Of a DNA stretch of 33,053 nt, positions 24,314-32,274 are shown piece by piece; position 1 is the stretch's first letter; every line of letters begins with the position of its first letter. The notes under the pieces were generated by a model that had not been told where the DNA came from, ran no database searches, and saw nothing but the letters and a program-made list of their open reading frames with translations. The translations under genes were made by a program, and so were the position numbers. The stretch spans positions 1 to 33,053 of the forward strand of contig NZ_LAPT01000125.1 in the NCBI RefSeq assembly GCF_003194385.1, in the 5' to 3' direction. Source of the DNA: Pokkaliibacter plantistimulans (GTDB taxonomy: Bacteria; Pseudomonadota; Gammaproteobacteria; Pseudomonadales; Balneatricaceae).

Positions 24314-27300
24314 CTAATATGGGCATATATTGCAACATAACGGGCCGTTGTAACTGAAGCCAAGATTGAACTTCATTCTGTCATTTACTTTAGTTGCATC
24401 CCATAAGTTGTTTTCTATTTGATTTCTTGGAAAGAATATGCCTTCCCCGCTCCCGTCAATAGATATAAATCCATATCCAGTACTTAGTGACTTTACTGTT
24501 CCTGAAAAGATTTTAGGTATTTCAATCCCGCCTTCATAATCTCGAATTTTATTTTTTTCCTCTAGAGGCAAGTGTTGTGCTCTTAAAAAGGTAAATATTT
24601 TTCTTGATAGGGCCTTTTCATTGGAATTTGGGGAGTCAAAAGAGTATCTGGCAAACCAGAACTGTGCCTGATAATTCTTATCGTCAGGGTTAAAGGATCT
24701 TCTGTAGTAGTATGCTACAGTTGAAGCCTGTTCTTGCGAATGTAATCGCAAAGTCTCGGCATATTGGAAGTTTAGTCTTAAGTGTCCTCTTCTTCTTTCT
24801 ATGGCTGATTTGAGGACAGATATGGCGTCACTAATTTTCCCATTTTCAACGTGTATTTTAGATAGTCTAATAGCTAGTGACGGATCACGGTTATATTCAT
24901 CGAAAGCCCGTGACAATGCTTGGGCTACTCTTTGGTTGTCATTGAGTAAGCTTGCAAATCTAGCCTCAAGCGTTGATATATGACTATCATCTGGAAACTT
25001 CTGACGACTAGAGTTGATTTCTTCCTCTATCTTTATTATAGAGTCGTCAATTATTTTTTCTGATAAATTTGTGTCTAATAGCAAATCGCTAAAATTATCA
25101 ATTGCTAACTCAATTATTGATCCTGCGGTGTATGCGTTTTCATCCCATCTAGACTTTATTTCTTCAAGAATAGAACTTGCTTCTCTACGAAACTTAATTC
25201 TTGCATAGTGCTCTGCATTACTTGATGCACGGTCTCTCCAAACGGTAGCAAGTGAGTGATATATGCTACTGTCGTTGGGGGATATTTCTTTCGCTTCTTC
25301 AAGCAGCTCTATCGCAAGCGCTAAGTTTCCATTAGGTCTTATTCTTTCGAAGTTTGCTATCTGTTGTAGTAAGTAACCATCTCTCCCTAGTGTCTCTATA
25401 GCATACCTATATATATTCGATACATCCTCATAGTCTGGGAAAACATCGTGAAGAGACTTGGCTCTCATTAGTTGTCTGTATGAGGATCTATCTGACTCAT
25501 ACGATATATTTATTTTGCTTAGTATTTGTATGTATTCGTTATATCTGTCCAAGGAAGTAGAAAATGATCTATTGAAAACAATTTCAGCTATTTCTGGGTG
25601 TCGAGCTTTGTAGTGAATGTCGTCGATACTGCTTTCCTCCCATAATACAACTTTTTCTAAAGGTTCAAAAAAGTCTTCTTTGAATTTTTCAAAATTGATA
25701 TCGAATATTCTCGCTATTAGACCTGCTCTGACAGGTACTCTTAATCTATTTAATGTGCATATTGTTCTATATATCGCTCTGGCATGAATTGGCTCAATTG
25801 ATGAATATTCGTTAAATATAATGTCCTCGAAGGGTTCACCCATTGTGGCTTCATGAAGTGCCACTAATAGCTGTCGTTCAAAACTAACTGTAAATTCTGT
25901 TACTCTTTGCTGATGGGATTTGTTCTGAAGATTAGGTCCTAAACAGTTGTGTTTTTCGAGTTTGGAGAGCAGATCAACTATCTCTGTTGTGCTTAAATTA
26001 TTTAACGTATATGTCGCGGTAACATATTTTTTTAAATTGTCACAACGTAGGTTCCATTCGTTATATCGTTCGGCAGTAAATATGGTTAATGGTATTCTTG
26101 CCTTCAAGGCATTTGTTAGAAATGATGCAATTTTATGAGTGTTTAATGCCGCATCGTCCCAGAAGATAAATATTCTTTCGTTAGACTTTTCATTTATCTC
26201 TTTTATGATATCTATATTTGTATGATCAATATTTTTTGCCCAAAGTGCACATCCAAAGCCTACATCTTTCACTCTCCATGCAATCTGCCTAAGAAAGGTA
26301 GTTTTACCCGCTCCTGCTTCTCCTTTCAGAAGAACTAGGTCAATTTTAGATTGTCTTTCTGACTCTGGTTTTAGTATGGTCTCTTCAAAAAACCTTTCTA
26401 TCATTGATCTGGGAGTGGTGAGCTCTTCTGCGATTGGATACCATCCTAAATCACTTCCCCGATAAAAATCACTTGCCTTACATTGTGAGTAGTTTATGTC
26501 GCCTTTTAAGTACTCTACTTGATTTGTTAGAAATCTAATTAGCTCAGCGCTTGGTGGTATATTGGTTATGAAAATTGACTGTATAGCGTGGTTTTGAGTG
26601 GGGATAACCAAGTAAGAGGATCTTCTTGCCAAACTTATCTTTTCTTTAATTTCTTTAATGAAATCTTCAAACGTTGCGTTTATTGCGGATATCTTCTTTG
26701 ATGACCATAAATTTATTTCAGCATCTCTTAATCCTGGCTTTATTAAGTAGTGCCGTTGTCCATTTGGAACTTCTCGATGTAATAAAGATATGATATGTCT
26801 GATGTTTGCATCTTGTAGGCTATGGCCTATAAATACTATGGTGTATTCTAAAGCCATCTCATATAAGTATTTGAATAGGTTTTTTCTATTGTTGTTGTAT
26901 TCGTTGTATTGTTCTACTGTCAATATTAGCGGGATTTTATTGTCTTTTGTTCTTGTTATGCAGCCATGTAGTTTAATCAGCCCAAGCCTGTCATTAGTTG
27001 ACTCTCCTTCAGAAAAGTGATCGTCGTCTGATATATGTACTGAAAGCTTTTGTAGAGGTGCTGGGTGTTGTGTATAGCATGTTTCAATGAGCCTATCATA
27101 GTTCGTAGTGAAGATTGCTTTCCAATGAAACTCTGGAATTGAGTGGTGGAAACTTGCGGGCTGAATGTCTTCGAATATCTCTCTAATGAATTCCTGGACA
27201 TCGAACATCCCATATTCAGACATTGCAAGTTCAGATATTTGAATTAGAGATTCATTTCTATATTCATCATTTAGGAATCTTCTAGATATTAACTGACCTA

Positions 27301-27421
27301 AATGGTCTCCTAGTGGTACTTCATGTTGTTTAAGGGAGGAGCCAACCAATGCTCCAGATCCTAAGAATAGTATGACCCGGCCTCTCTCAATTTTATCAAG
27401 TAAAGTAGACGGAATATCCAT
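24314..27421 (-). CDS. SIR2-STAND-TPR protein with C-terminal cold-shock domain; putative single-gene anti-phage NADase
   Basis: This 1035-residue protein combines four parts. (1) SIR2-like NADase domain, about 15-265: FLGSGALVG (19-27), IFTTNYDRLIE with N107 and D109, LIKLHGC with H152, and VFIGHSLQDANI (196-207). (2) P-loop NTPase of STAND type, about 320-620: Walker A GEAGAGKTT (367-375), Walker B IFIFWDDAA (417-425), and a winged-helix-like stretch ending RHPEIAEIVF. (3) TPR-like alpha-helical repeats, about 670-910 (LAIELLEEAKEISPNDSSIYHSLATVW; ISDAISVLKSAIERRRGHLRLNFQYAETL). (4) Cold-shock domain, 973-1035: GTVKSLSTGYGFISI and GEGIFFPRNQI. By analogy with SIR2-STAND (Avs5-type) defence, the TPR part would sense a phage product, the NTPase oligomerise and SIR2 destroy NAD+. 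ATG at 27421 has GAGGT upstream. No partner gene is adjacent. Confidence 0.85.
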   Translation of the reverse strand: MDIPSTLLDKIERGRVILFLGSGALVGSSLKQHEVPLGDHLGQLISRRFLNDEYRNESLIQISELAMSEYGMFDVQEFIREIFEDIQPASFHHSIPEFHWKAIFTTNYDRLIETCYTQHPAPLQKLSVHISDDDHFSEGESTNDRLGLIKLHGCITRTKDNKIPLILTVEQYNEYNNNRKNLFKYLYEMALEYTIVFIGHSLQDANIRHIISLLHREVPNGQRHYLIKPGLRDAEINLWSSKKISAINATFEDFIKEIKEKISLARRSSYLVIPTQNHAIQSIFITNIPPSAELIRFLTNQVEYLKGDINYSQCKASDFYRGSDLGWYPIAEELTTPRSMIERFFEETILKPESERQSKIDLVLLKGEAGAGKTTFLRQIAWRVKDVGFGCALWAKNIDHTNIDIIKEINEKSNERIFIFWDDAALNTHKIASFLTNALKARIPLTIFTAERYNEWNLRCDNLKKYVTATYTLNNLSTTEIVDLLSKLEKHNCLGPNLQNKSHQQRVTEFTVSFERQLLVALHEATMGEPFEDIIFNEYSSIEPIHARAIYRTICTLNRLRVPVRAGLIARIFDINFEKFKEDFFEPLEKVVLWEESSIDDIHYKARHPEIAEIVFNRSFSTSLDRYNEYIQILSKINISYESDRSSYRQLMRAKSLHDVFPDYEDVSNIYRYAIETLGRDGYLLQQIANFERIRPNGNLALAIELLEEAKEISPNDSSIYHSLATVWRDRASSNAEHYARIKFRREASSILEEIKSRWDENAYTAGSIIELAIDNFSDLLLDTNLSEKIIDDSIIKIEEEINSSRQKFPDDSHISTLEARFASLLNDNQRVAQALSRAFDEYNRDPSLAIRLSKIHVENGKISDAISVLKSAIERRRGHLRLNFQYAETLRLHSQEQASTVAYYYRRSFNPDDKNYQAQFWFARYSFDSPNSNEKALSRKIFTFLRAQHLPLEEKNKIRDYEGGIEIPKIFSGTVKSLSTGYGFISIDGSGEGIFFPRNQIENNLWDATKVNDRMKFNLGFSYNGPLCCNICPY

Positions 27422-27613
27422 TCAATTACCTCACAGGCAGAACTGTAGTATTAGGCTTAATATATACCTAAGTATGGACAGAAGAGTGGTGTGTGCAACT
27501 CCAGTTTTGAACTCTGGGTATGTTTAAAGATATATGCCCAAAGCTTTAAATGAATGTTCGGCACATATAGTTTTTTCTGTTAACTCATGTTCATGGTTAT
27601 TTGGTCTTCAGTC
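27422..27613 (-). promoter_or_regulatory. AT-rich upstream region of the SIR2-STAND gene
   Basis: This 192-base stretch, still AT-rich, should hold the promoter. On the minus strand TTGCAC and, 16 bases on, CATACT form a modest -35/-10 pair (about 27471-27498). An inverted pair TTAGG / CCTAA (27451-27455 and 27467-27471) overlaps the area just downstream and could bind a repressor. No second gene is present. Confidence 0.35.
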
Positions 27614-27621
27614 TTAGTGCA
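27614..27621. repeat. Right copy of the 8-bp direct repeat (TTAGTGCA) bounding the island
   Basis: Same octamer as at 24294-24301. It sits exactly where host-like coding sequence (the epimerase remnant) resumes. Confidence 0.4.
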
Positions 27622-27874
27622 GGGTAATGCCCGTTTGCCAGTCTATGCCTTCCCCTGGTGGCTGCTGCGGCTGGCATCGCCGCTGGTGCGACTCTGTGCT
27701 GAGCTGTATGAGGTGCGGCATCTGTGGCAAGCGGCTGTGCGGATGCCCAATGACAGGCTGCTGGCGGTGCTGGGGTATGAGCCGCATACACCACTGCCGC
27801 AGGCGATGGCAGAAACGCTGGAGGGGCTGGGGTGTATCGAACGCCCCCGTCGACTGGCAACGGGGGTGCTGTGA
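27614..27874 (+). pseudogene. C-terminal remnant of an NAD-dependent sugar epimerase/dehydratase-like protein
   Basis: About 85 residues in host-like codon use, from QGNARLPVYAFPWWLLRLASP through LYEVRHLWQAAVRMPNDRLLAVLGYEPHTPLPQAM to a natural stop. The pattern (aromatic-rich FPWWLLRLASP, then a helix and LLG-x-EPHTPL) is that of the C-terminus of extended short-chain-dehydrogenase epimerases of about 300 residues. No Rossmann N-terminus is present; upstream is the AT-rich island. A fortuitous ATG at 27587 lies in island DNA. In an ancestral state this gene probably ran divergently from the LysR gene whose end remains at 24046-24303. Its stop is 10 bases from that of the convergent chemoreceptor gene. 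Confidence 0.65.
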
Positions 27875-27884
27875 AGGGTACAGA

Positions 27885-29765
27885 TCAGGCCAGACGGAAG
27901 CGCTGCGAGGTCTGCTGCATGGTATTGGCCTGACGCTCCAGATTGCGGGTGTGCTCATCCAGATTAGTGCGTAATGCCTTGGTTTCGCTGGTATGGACGT
28001 GGATATGTTCCATCTTGCCGGCGATGTCTTCGGTCGTGGTGGAAATCTCTTCAATGGCCACCACCACCTGATCCATTTCGGCGGCGAGGGTTTCAATGGA
28101 GCGGGTAATGTCGCCGATGGCCTGCGCCACCTGTCCGGCATTCTGTTCGCCTTCGGCCGCCAGAGTCAGGCCGTTCTCCATCAGCCGCGCCATCTCTTTG
28201 GTCTGGTTGTTGAAGTCCTTGATGATGTTGTCGATGTTGCTGGTGGCATCCATGGTCTTCTGTGCCAGCGAACGCACTTCATCGGCTACCACCGAGAAAC
28301 CGCGCCCGGCCTCACCGGCCCGCGCGGCTTCAATGGCCGCGTTGAGTGCCAGCAGGTTGGTCTGGTCCGCCAGACTGTTGATCACGTCGACAATACCGAT
28401 GACCTTGCCGCTGGACTGACCGAGCAGCTCTACCTGCTGGTTGGTGTGCTGAATCAGCTGCGACAGCTGGCGCATGGAATCGACACTGCTGACGATAACT
28501 TCAGAGCCGGAACGGGCAGACTGGGTGGCCTGCTGGGTGGCCTGACTGACGTCGGAGGTGCGTTGTGCCACTTCGTTGACGGTGGCTGAAATCTGCTGGG
28601 TTGCCGAGGCCGCCTGTTCGGTCTGGGTTTCCACCTGCTGGCTGTTTTCCGCCAGTTGCTGCATAGCATGGCTGAGATGGTCATGCAGGCGCATCAGCTC
28701 TTCGTTACCATCAATCACCTGACGGATCACCCCGGCAATATCTTCGGTCATGCGGTTGGAGGCACTGCCCAGCTGGGTGAACTCATCACGGTTGTTGCTG
28801 CTGAGTTTGAGGTTGGCAGTGAGGTTACCTGCGGCCACTTCGCTCAGTTGGGCGATGACGTTATTGAGCTGGCGCACCAGTGTGCGGGAAATCTGACTGA
28901 GGGCGAGCAGAATGATCAGACCGACTACGGCTGAAATGATGCCCATCTGCCAGTACGCCGACTGACGGGCGTTGACAGCCTGAGTAGAGGTGCGGCTGAT
29001 AATGCCCTGCTCCAGATCGTTGTTCTGCTGCTCGATGTCGGCCAGCAGCTTGTCACCTTTGGCGGTCAGCTGGTCTTCCAGCGCCACGATGGACTTGATG
29101 GTGACATCGGCCTGGTCGAATGCACTCTTGTAAGCGTTGTAGCCTTCACCAATCTTGGTGTCTTCCCAGCTCAGCGTCTTGATCTGATCGTGCAGGTCAT
29201 TGAGTGCCTTCTTGACCTTCTCTGCATAGGCCGGGCTCATGGTTGACAGATAATCGCGCTGATTGGAGATCGCCTCATCGATATAGGGCTTGATGATACT
29301 CAGTGACATTTGCTGCAGCCCGACTGCCGCCTGATCCAGTGCCTTGCGCTGGCCATCAAAGGGCGTCATCCCCAGTTGCTGGCGGGTGCTCAGCCACTGT
29401 GAGCGCAGATCGGTATAGTCGCTGACGCTGCTGGCAATGTCGCTGGCCTGTTTTGCTACTGCCTGATCATGCAGATCACCGGCATGGCTGGCGAGCGCCA
29501 CGGCGGTGTCTTTCAGGCTGTTGAGGCGGTTCTGGTAGTCGGCCATGTTATCGCTGGTCAGCGCGGTGGCCTGATTGACCAGATGCATCCACTGGTTCGA
29601 CAGCTGCTGGGCGTCGCTGGCATAGCCCTTGGCCAGGTAACGCTCTTCATAGGATCCGGATACCTTGCTCAGGCCCCAGAAACCGGAGGCGGAAATCAGT
29701 ACCAGCCCGGTCAGTGTAATAGTTATCAGCAGCCAGAATTTCTGCTTCCAGGACAAAGCGAACAC
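27885..29765 (-). CDS. Methyl-accepting chemotaxis protein
   Basis: A 626-residue chemoreceptor. TM1 is at about 11-32 ([23 protein letters not shown]), a long helical periplasmic sensor domain spans about 33-270, TM2 lies at about 273-295 ([19 protein letters not shown]), and HAMP follows ([28 protein letters not shown]). The cytoplasmic signalling coil carries the invariant hairpin tip [32 protein letters not shown]. The all-helical sensor has no PAS or Cache signature I can recognise, so its ligand is unknown. GTG at 29765 is preceded by GAGGAG at 6 bases. It lacks the C-terminal CheR/CheB pentapeptide (ends QRFRLA). Confidence 0.93.
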   Translation of the reverse strand: MFALSWKQKFWLLITITLTGLVLISASGFWGLSKVSGSYEERYLAKGYASDAQQLSNQWMHLVNQATALTSDNMADYQNRLNSLKDTAVALASHAGDLHDQAVAKQASDIASSVSDYTDLRSQWLSTRQQLGMTPFDGQRKALDQAAVGLQQMSLSIIKPYIDEAISNQRDYLSTMSPAYAEKVKKALNDLHDQIKTLSWEDTKIGEGYNAYKSAFDQADVTIKSIVALEDQLTAKGDKLLADIEQQNNDLEQGIISRTSTQAVNARQSAYWQMGIISAVVGLIILLALSQISRTLVRQLNNVIAQLSEVAAGNLTANLKLSSNNRDEFTQLGSASNRMTEDIAGVIRQVIDGNEELMRLHDHLSHAMQQLAENSQQVETQTEQAASATQQISATVNEVAQRTSDVSQATQQATQSARSGSEVIVSSVDSMRQLSQLIQHTNQQVELLGQSSGKVIGIVDVINSLADQTNLLALNAAIEAARAGEAGRGFSVVADEVRSLAQKTMDATSNIDNIIKDFNNQTKEMARLMENGLTLAAEGEQNAGQVAQAIGDITRSIETLAAEMDQVVVAIEEISTTTEDIAGKMEHIHVHTSETKALRTNLDEHTRNLERQANTMQQTSQRFRLA

Positions 29766-30016
29766 GTTAGCTCCTCAATGAGATCAGCAGGTAGTGCATC
29801 TGCGGGGGAATGAAACGGCAAATAATCCAGCAGGTGATACACGAACACAGGAGGGAAGCCAAGTAGACTTCCTAAGCAACTTGTAAGTCACCGGAACGCC
29901 ATTTTAGTTTTGTGTTTCGTTCTTATGTCTTCTGTATCCGGCATGTTAACAACCGGGTCGCAGACGGTGGCTGCCTGCGATGTTCTTCAGTTTTTCAAAG
30001 GTGACTGGCGCGACGC

Positions 30017-30832
30017 TCAGCCAAAACGCAGCTGGCTGTTGGGCAGATCCGTCACCAGCATGTGCCCCGGGCTGTGGGTGATGGCGAAGGGCAGGCGGGC
30101 ATTCATCAGCGCCGCCTGCGGGCTGACGCCACAGGCCCAGAATACCGGGATGTCGCCGTCTTCCAGCACCGGTGCATCGCCGAATTCGGGCTGCTGCAGG
30201 TTGGCAATGCCCAGCTGTTCAGGGGCGCTGAGATGCACCGGCGCACCGTGGACCTTGGGCATCTGGCTGGTGATCTGTACGGCACGGATGGCATTGGCCG
30301 GGCTGAAGCCGCGCATCGACACCACCATATTGCCCTGAAACGGACCTGCACCCTGCAGCGGCCGGTTGGTCAGGTACATCGGTACATTGCGCTGATGATC
30401 GATATGGCGCACCGGCACACCGGCACTGATCAGCTCTTCCTCGAAGGAAAACGAACAGCCGATATAGAAGGTCACCAGATCATCGCGCCACAGTGCGCTG
30501 ATGTCGGCCAGCTCCCGGCTGCACTCGCCGTGCTGATACAGGCGATATAGCGGCGTGTCGCGGCGGATGTCGATATCCTGACCCAGCGGCGGGGCATCGG
30601 TCTGCCCCGGCTCACTGACATAGAGCAGCGGGCAGGCTTTCTGGTTGAGCTGGCAGAAGCGCAGGAAGTCACCGGCATACTGCTGGGGCAGGATCACCAG
30701 ATTGGCCTGCGCGTAGCCCAGCGCATAGCCACTGGTGGTGATCTGGTGCTCGCCTGTACGGCAGCGCAGACGCAGCTGATGGGAGCTGAGCAGTGCACCG
30801 TGGCCGGTTGCGTCGGGAGAGGTGTGATTCAT
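30017..30832 (-). CDS. DUF1445 putative hydro-lyase / D-glutamate cyclase-like protein
   Basis: The 271-residue cytoplasmic protein has the pattern of the DUF1445 family (PF07286), called putative hydro-lyases in bacteria; the vertebrate relative DGLUCY cyclises D-glutamate to 5-oxo-D-proline. Conserved-looking segments are TFYIGCSFSFEEELISAGVPVRHIDHQRNVPMY, GNMVVSMRGF and FWACGVSPQAALMNARLPFAITHSPGHMLVTD. A 5-oxoprolinase lies 6 kb away, so a role in D-glutamate/5-oxoproline or a cyclic carboxylate is reasonable (inference). It follows the TRAP transporter genes on the same strand, with a 145-base gap filled by tandem repeats, and may be transcribed with them. Confidence 0.8.
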   Translation of the reverse strand: MNHTSPDATGHGALLSSHQLRLRCRTGEHQITTSGYALGYAQANLVILPQQYAGDFLRFCQLNQKACPLLYVSEPGQTDAPPLGQDIDIRRDTPLYRLYQHGECSRELADISALWRDDLVTFYIGCSFSFEEELISAGVPVRHIDHQRNVPMYLTNRPLQGAGPFQGNMVVSMRGFSPANAIRAVQITSQMPKVHGAPVHLSAPEQLGIANLQQPEFGDAPVLEDGDIPVFWACGVSPQAALMNARLPFAITHSPGHMLVTDLPNSQLRFG

Positions 30833-30869
30833 GGTGTCAGTACTCTGTATTCACTCATTAATGGCAGTC

Positions 30870-30972
30870 GGTAGCTAAAGGCGGTTGGTCGCTAAAGGTG
30901 GTTGATCGCTACCGGTGGCCGGTAGCTAAAGATGATCAATATCTAAGGTGGTCGAGAAGCTAATAAATGGTT
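30870..30972. repeat. 17-bp degenerate tandem repeat between the TRAP genes and the DUF1445 gene
   Basis: Units start at 30870, 30887, 30904 and 30921 with exact 17-bp spacing. The consensus is GGTAGCTAAAGGTGGTT, each copy differing at a few positions, followed by decayed units of 16 and 19 bases to about 30972. The array fills almost all of the gap between the dctM stop and the DUF1445 start. It is not a CRISPR: there are no spacers. Confidence 0.75.
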
Positions 30973-30977
30973 GAAAG

Positions 30978-32273
30978 CTACATGGCCGCAGGCAGCGCGG
31001 TAGCAATACCGGGGAACCACACCAGCAGCACCACCGCCAGGATCATCAGCAGGAACATGGGGAAGGCGGCGCGGGCAATAAAGCCCATGTCGTGGCCGGT
31101 CATGCCCTGCAGCACAAACAGATTGAAGCCCACCGGTGGGGTGATCTGCGCCATTTCCACTACCAGCATCAGATAGACACCAAACCAGATCATGTCAAAA
31201 CCGGCCTGACGCACCAGCGGCTCGATCACCGCCATGGTCAGCACGATGGACGAAATACCGTCCAGAAAGCAGCCCATGACGATATAGAACAGGGTCAGAA
31301 TGACGATCAGCATCAGCGGCGACAGGTGCCAGCTGGCGATGATAGCTGCCAGATTGTGCGGCAGGCCGGTAAAGCCCATGGCCAGCGACAGAAAGCTCGA
31401 TCCCATCAGGATAAAGGCGATCATGCAGCTGGTACGTACTGCCCCCATCAGCGACTGACGGAAGCTGTCCCAGCTCAGGCTGCCCTGCAGCCCGGCCATC
31501 AGCAGAGAACCTGCCACGCCCAGTACCGCCGACTCGGTCGCCGTGGCTACGCCACTGTAGATCGAGCCGATCACCACCAGAATCAGGCTGAACACCGGCA
31601 GTAGCTGGACGCCGCCCTTAAGCTTGTCTTTGAGGCTGTAAACCATCTGCTCACGTTCACTCTGGTCACCCTTGAGCCACGCCACCACGGCGACATAGCC
31701 CATGAACAGTGCCGCCAGCATCAGCCCCGGTAGCACGCCAGCCATAAACAGCTTGGCGATGGACTCGTTGACGGTGACGCCGTAGATGATCAGGGTGATG
31801 GACGGCGGAATCAGCAGGCCCAGCGTACCGGCACCGGCGAGGGTGCCAACGATCATATGCTCGGGATAATTGCGCCGCCGCAGCTCAGGGATCGACATCT
31901 TGCCAACGGTAACCGCGGTGGCCGCCGAGGAGCCGCAGATAGCCGCGAAGATCGCCGAGCCAGCCACATTGACGTGCAGCAGACCGCCGGGCAGACGGCT
32001 CATCAGTGGCGTCAGGCCCTTGAACAGGGATTCCGATAGTTTGGAGCGGAACAGGATTTCGCCCATCCACACAAACAGCGGCAGCGAGGTCAGGGTCCAG
32101 GAGGAATTCACCCCCCAGATGGTCATGGCCATGGATTCGCCCACCGGGCGATGAGTGAACATTTCCATGCCCACCACGGCGCAGCCGAGCAGGCTGAAGG
32201 CAACCCAGACACTGGAGCCAAGGAGGAAGAACAGGGCCAGCAGAAATACGCCGGTCAGCAGGGCTTCGTTCAT
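30978..32273 (-). CDS. dctM: TRAP transporter large membrane subunit (DctM type)
   Basis: A 431-residue, very hydrophobic inner-membrane protein with about 12 helices, the channel subunit of a tripartite ATP-independent periplasmic transporter that takes up carboxylates with sodium. Family landmarks are AICGSSAATAVTVGKMSIPELRRRNY, GAGTLGLLIPPSITLIIYG, GVATATESAVLGV and the terminal VVEMAQITPPVGFNLFVLQG. ATG at 32273 follows GGAGG at 5 bases and is one base after the stop of the small subunit (TGACATG), so the two are translationally coupled; the upstream extension of the frame is just dctQ overlap. The solute-binding protein gene is not in the window and may lie beyond the right edge or after a gap elsewhere. 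Confidence 0.92.
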   Translation of the reverse strand: MNEALLTGVFLLALFFLLGSSVWVAFSLLGCAVVGMEMFTHRPVGESMAMTIWGVNSSWTLTSLPLFVWMGEILFRSKLSESLFKGLTPLMSRLPGGLLHVNVAGSAIFAAICGSSAATAVTVGKMSIPELRRRNYPEHMIVGTLAGAGTLGLLIPPSITLIIYGVTVNESIAKLFMAGVLPGLMLAALFMGYVAVVAWLKGDQSEREQMVYSLKDKLKGGVQLLPVFSLILVVIGSIYSGVATATESAVLGVAGSLLMAGLQGSLSWDSFRQSLMGAVRTSCMIAFILMGSSFLSLAMGFTGLPHNLAAIIASWHLSPLMLIVILTLFYIVMGCFLDGISSIVLTMAVIEPLVRQAGFDMIWFGVYLMLVVEMAQITPPVGFNLFVLQGMTGHDMGFIARAAFPMFLLMILAVVLLVWFPGIATALPAAM

Positions 32274-32274
32274 G

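Larger units (their letters stand above)
24302..27613. mobile_element. AT-rich horizontally acquired defence island carrying a single SIR2-STAND gene
   Basis: About 3.3 kb with roughly one-third GC by eye, against well over half in the flanking genes, and codon use to match (ATA, AGA, TTT, AAT common). It is flanked by truncated host genes on both sides, a LysR C-terminus at left and an epimerase C-terminus at right, and by an 8-bp direct repeat at the junctions. An 11-bp inverted match (TGGGCATATAT at 24320, ATATATGCCCA at 27530) lies near the two ends. No transposase, integrase or terminal inverted repeats of an insertion sequence are present, so it was moved in by recombination or by a factor since lost. 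Confidence 0.7.

Noticed and set aside
24302-27613. Insertion sequence or transposon
   Set aside because: No transposase or integrase and no proper terminal inverted repeats; the only gene is the SIR2-STAND protein, and different host genes lie on each side, so a simple insertion into one gene does not fit.
27587-27874. A complete small gene starting at ATG 27587
   Set aside because: The first nine codons lie in AT-rich island DNA and lack a ribosome site; the rest is clearly the end of a larger epimerase-like protein.
30870-30972. CRISPR-like array
   Set aside because: Units are contiguous 17-mers without spacers, and no cas gene is present.
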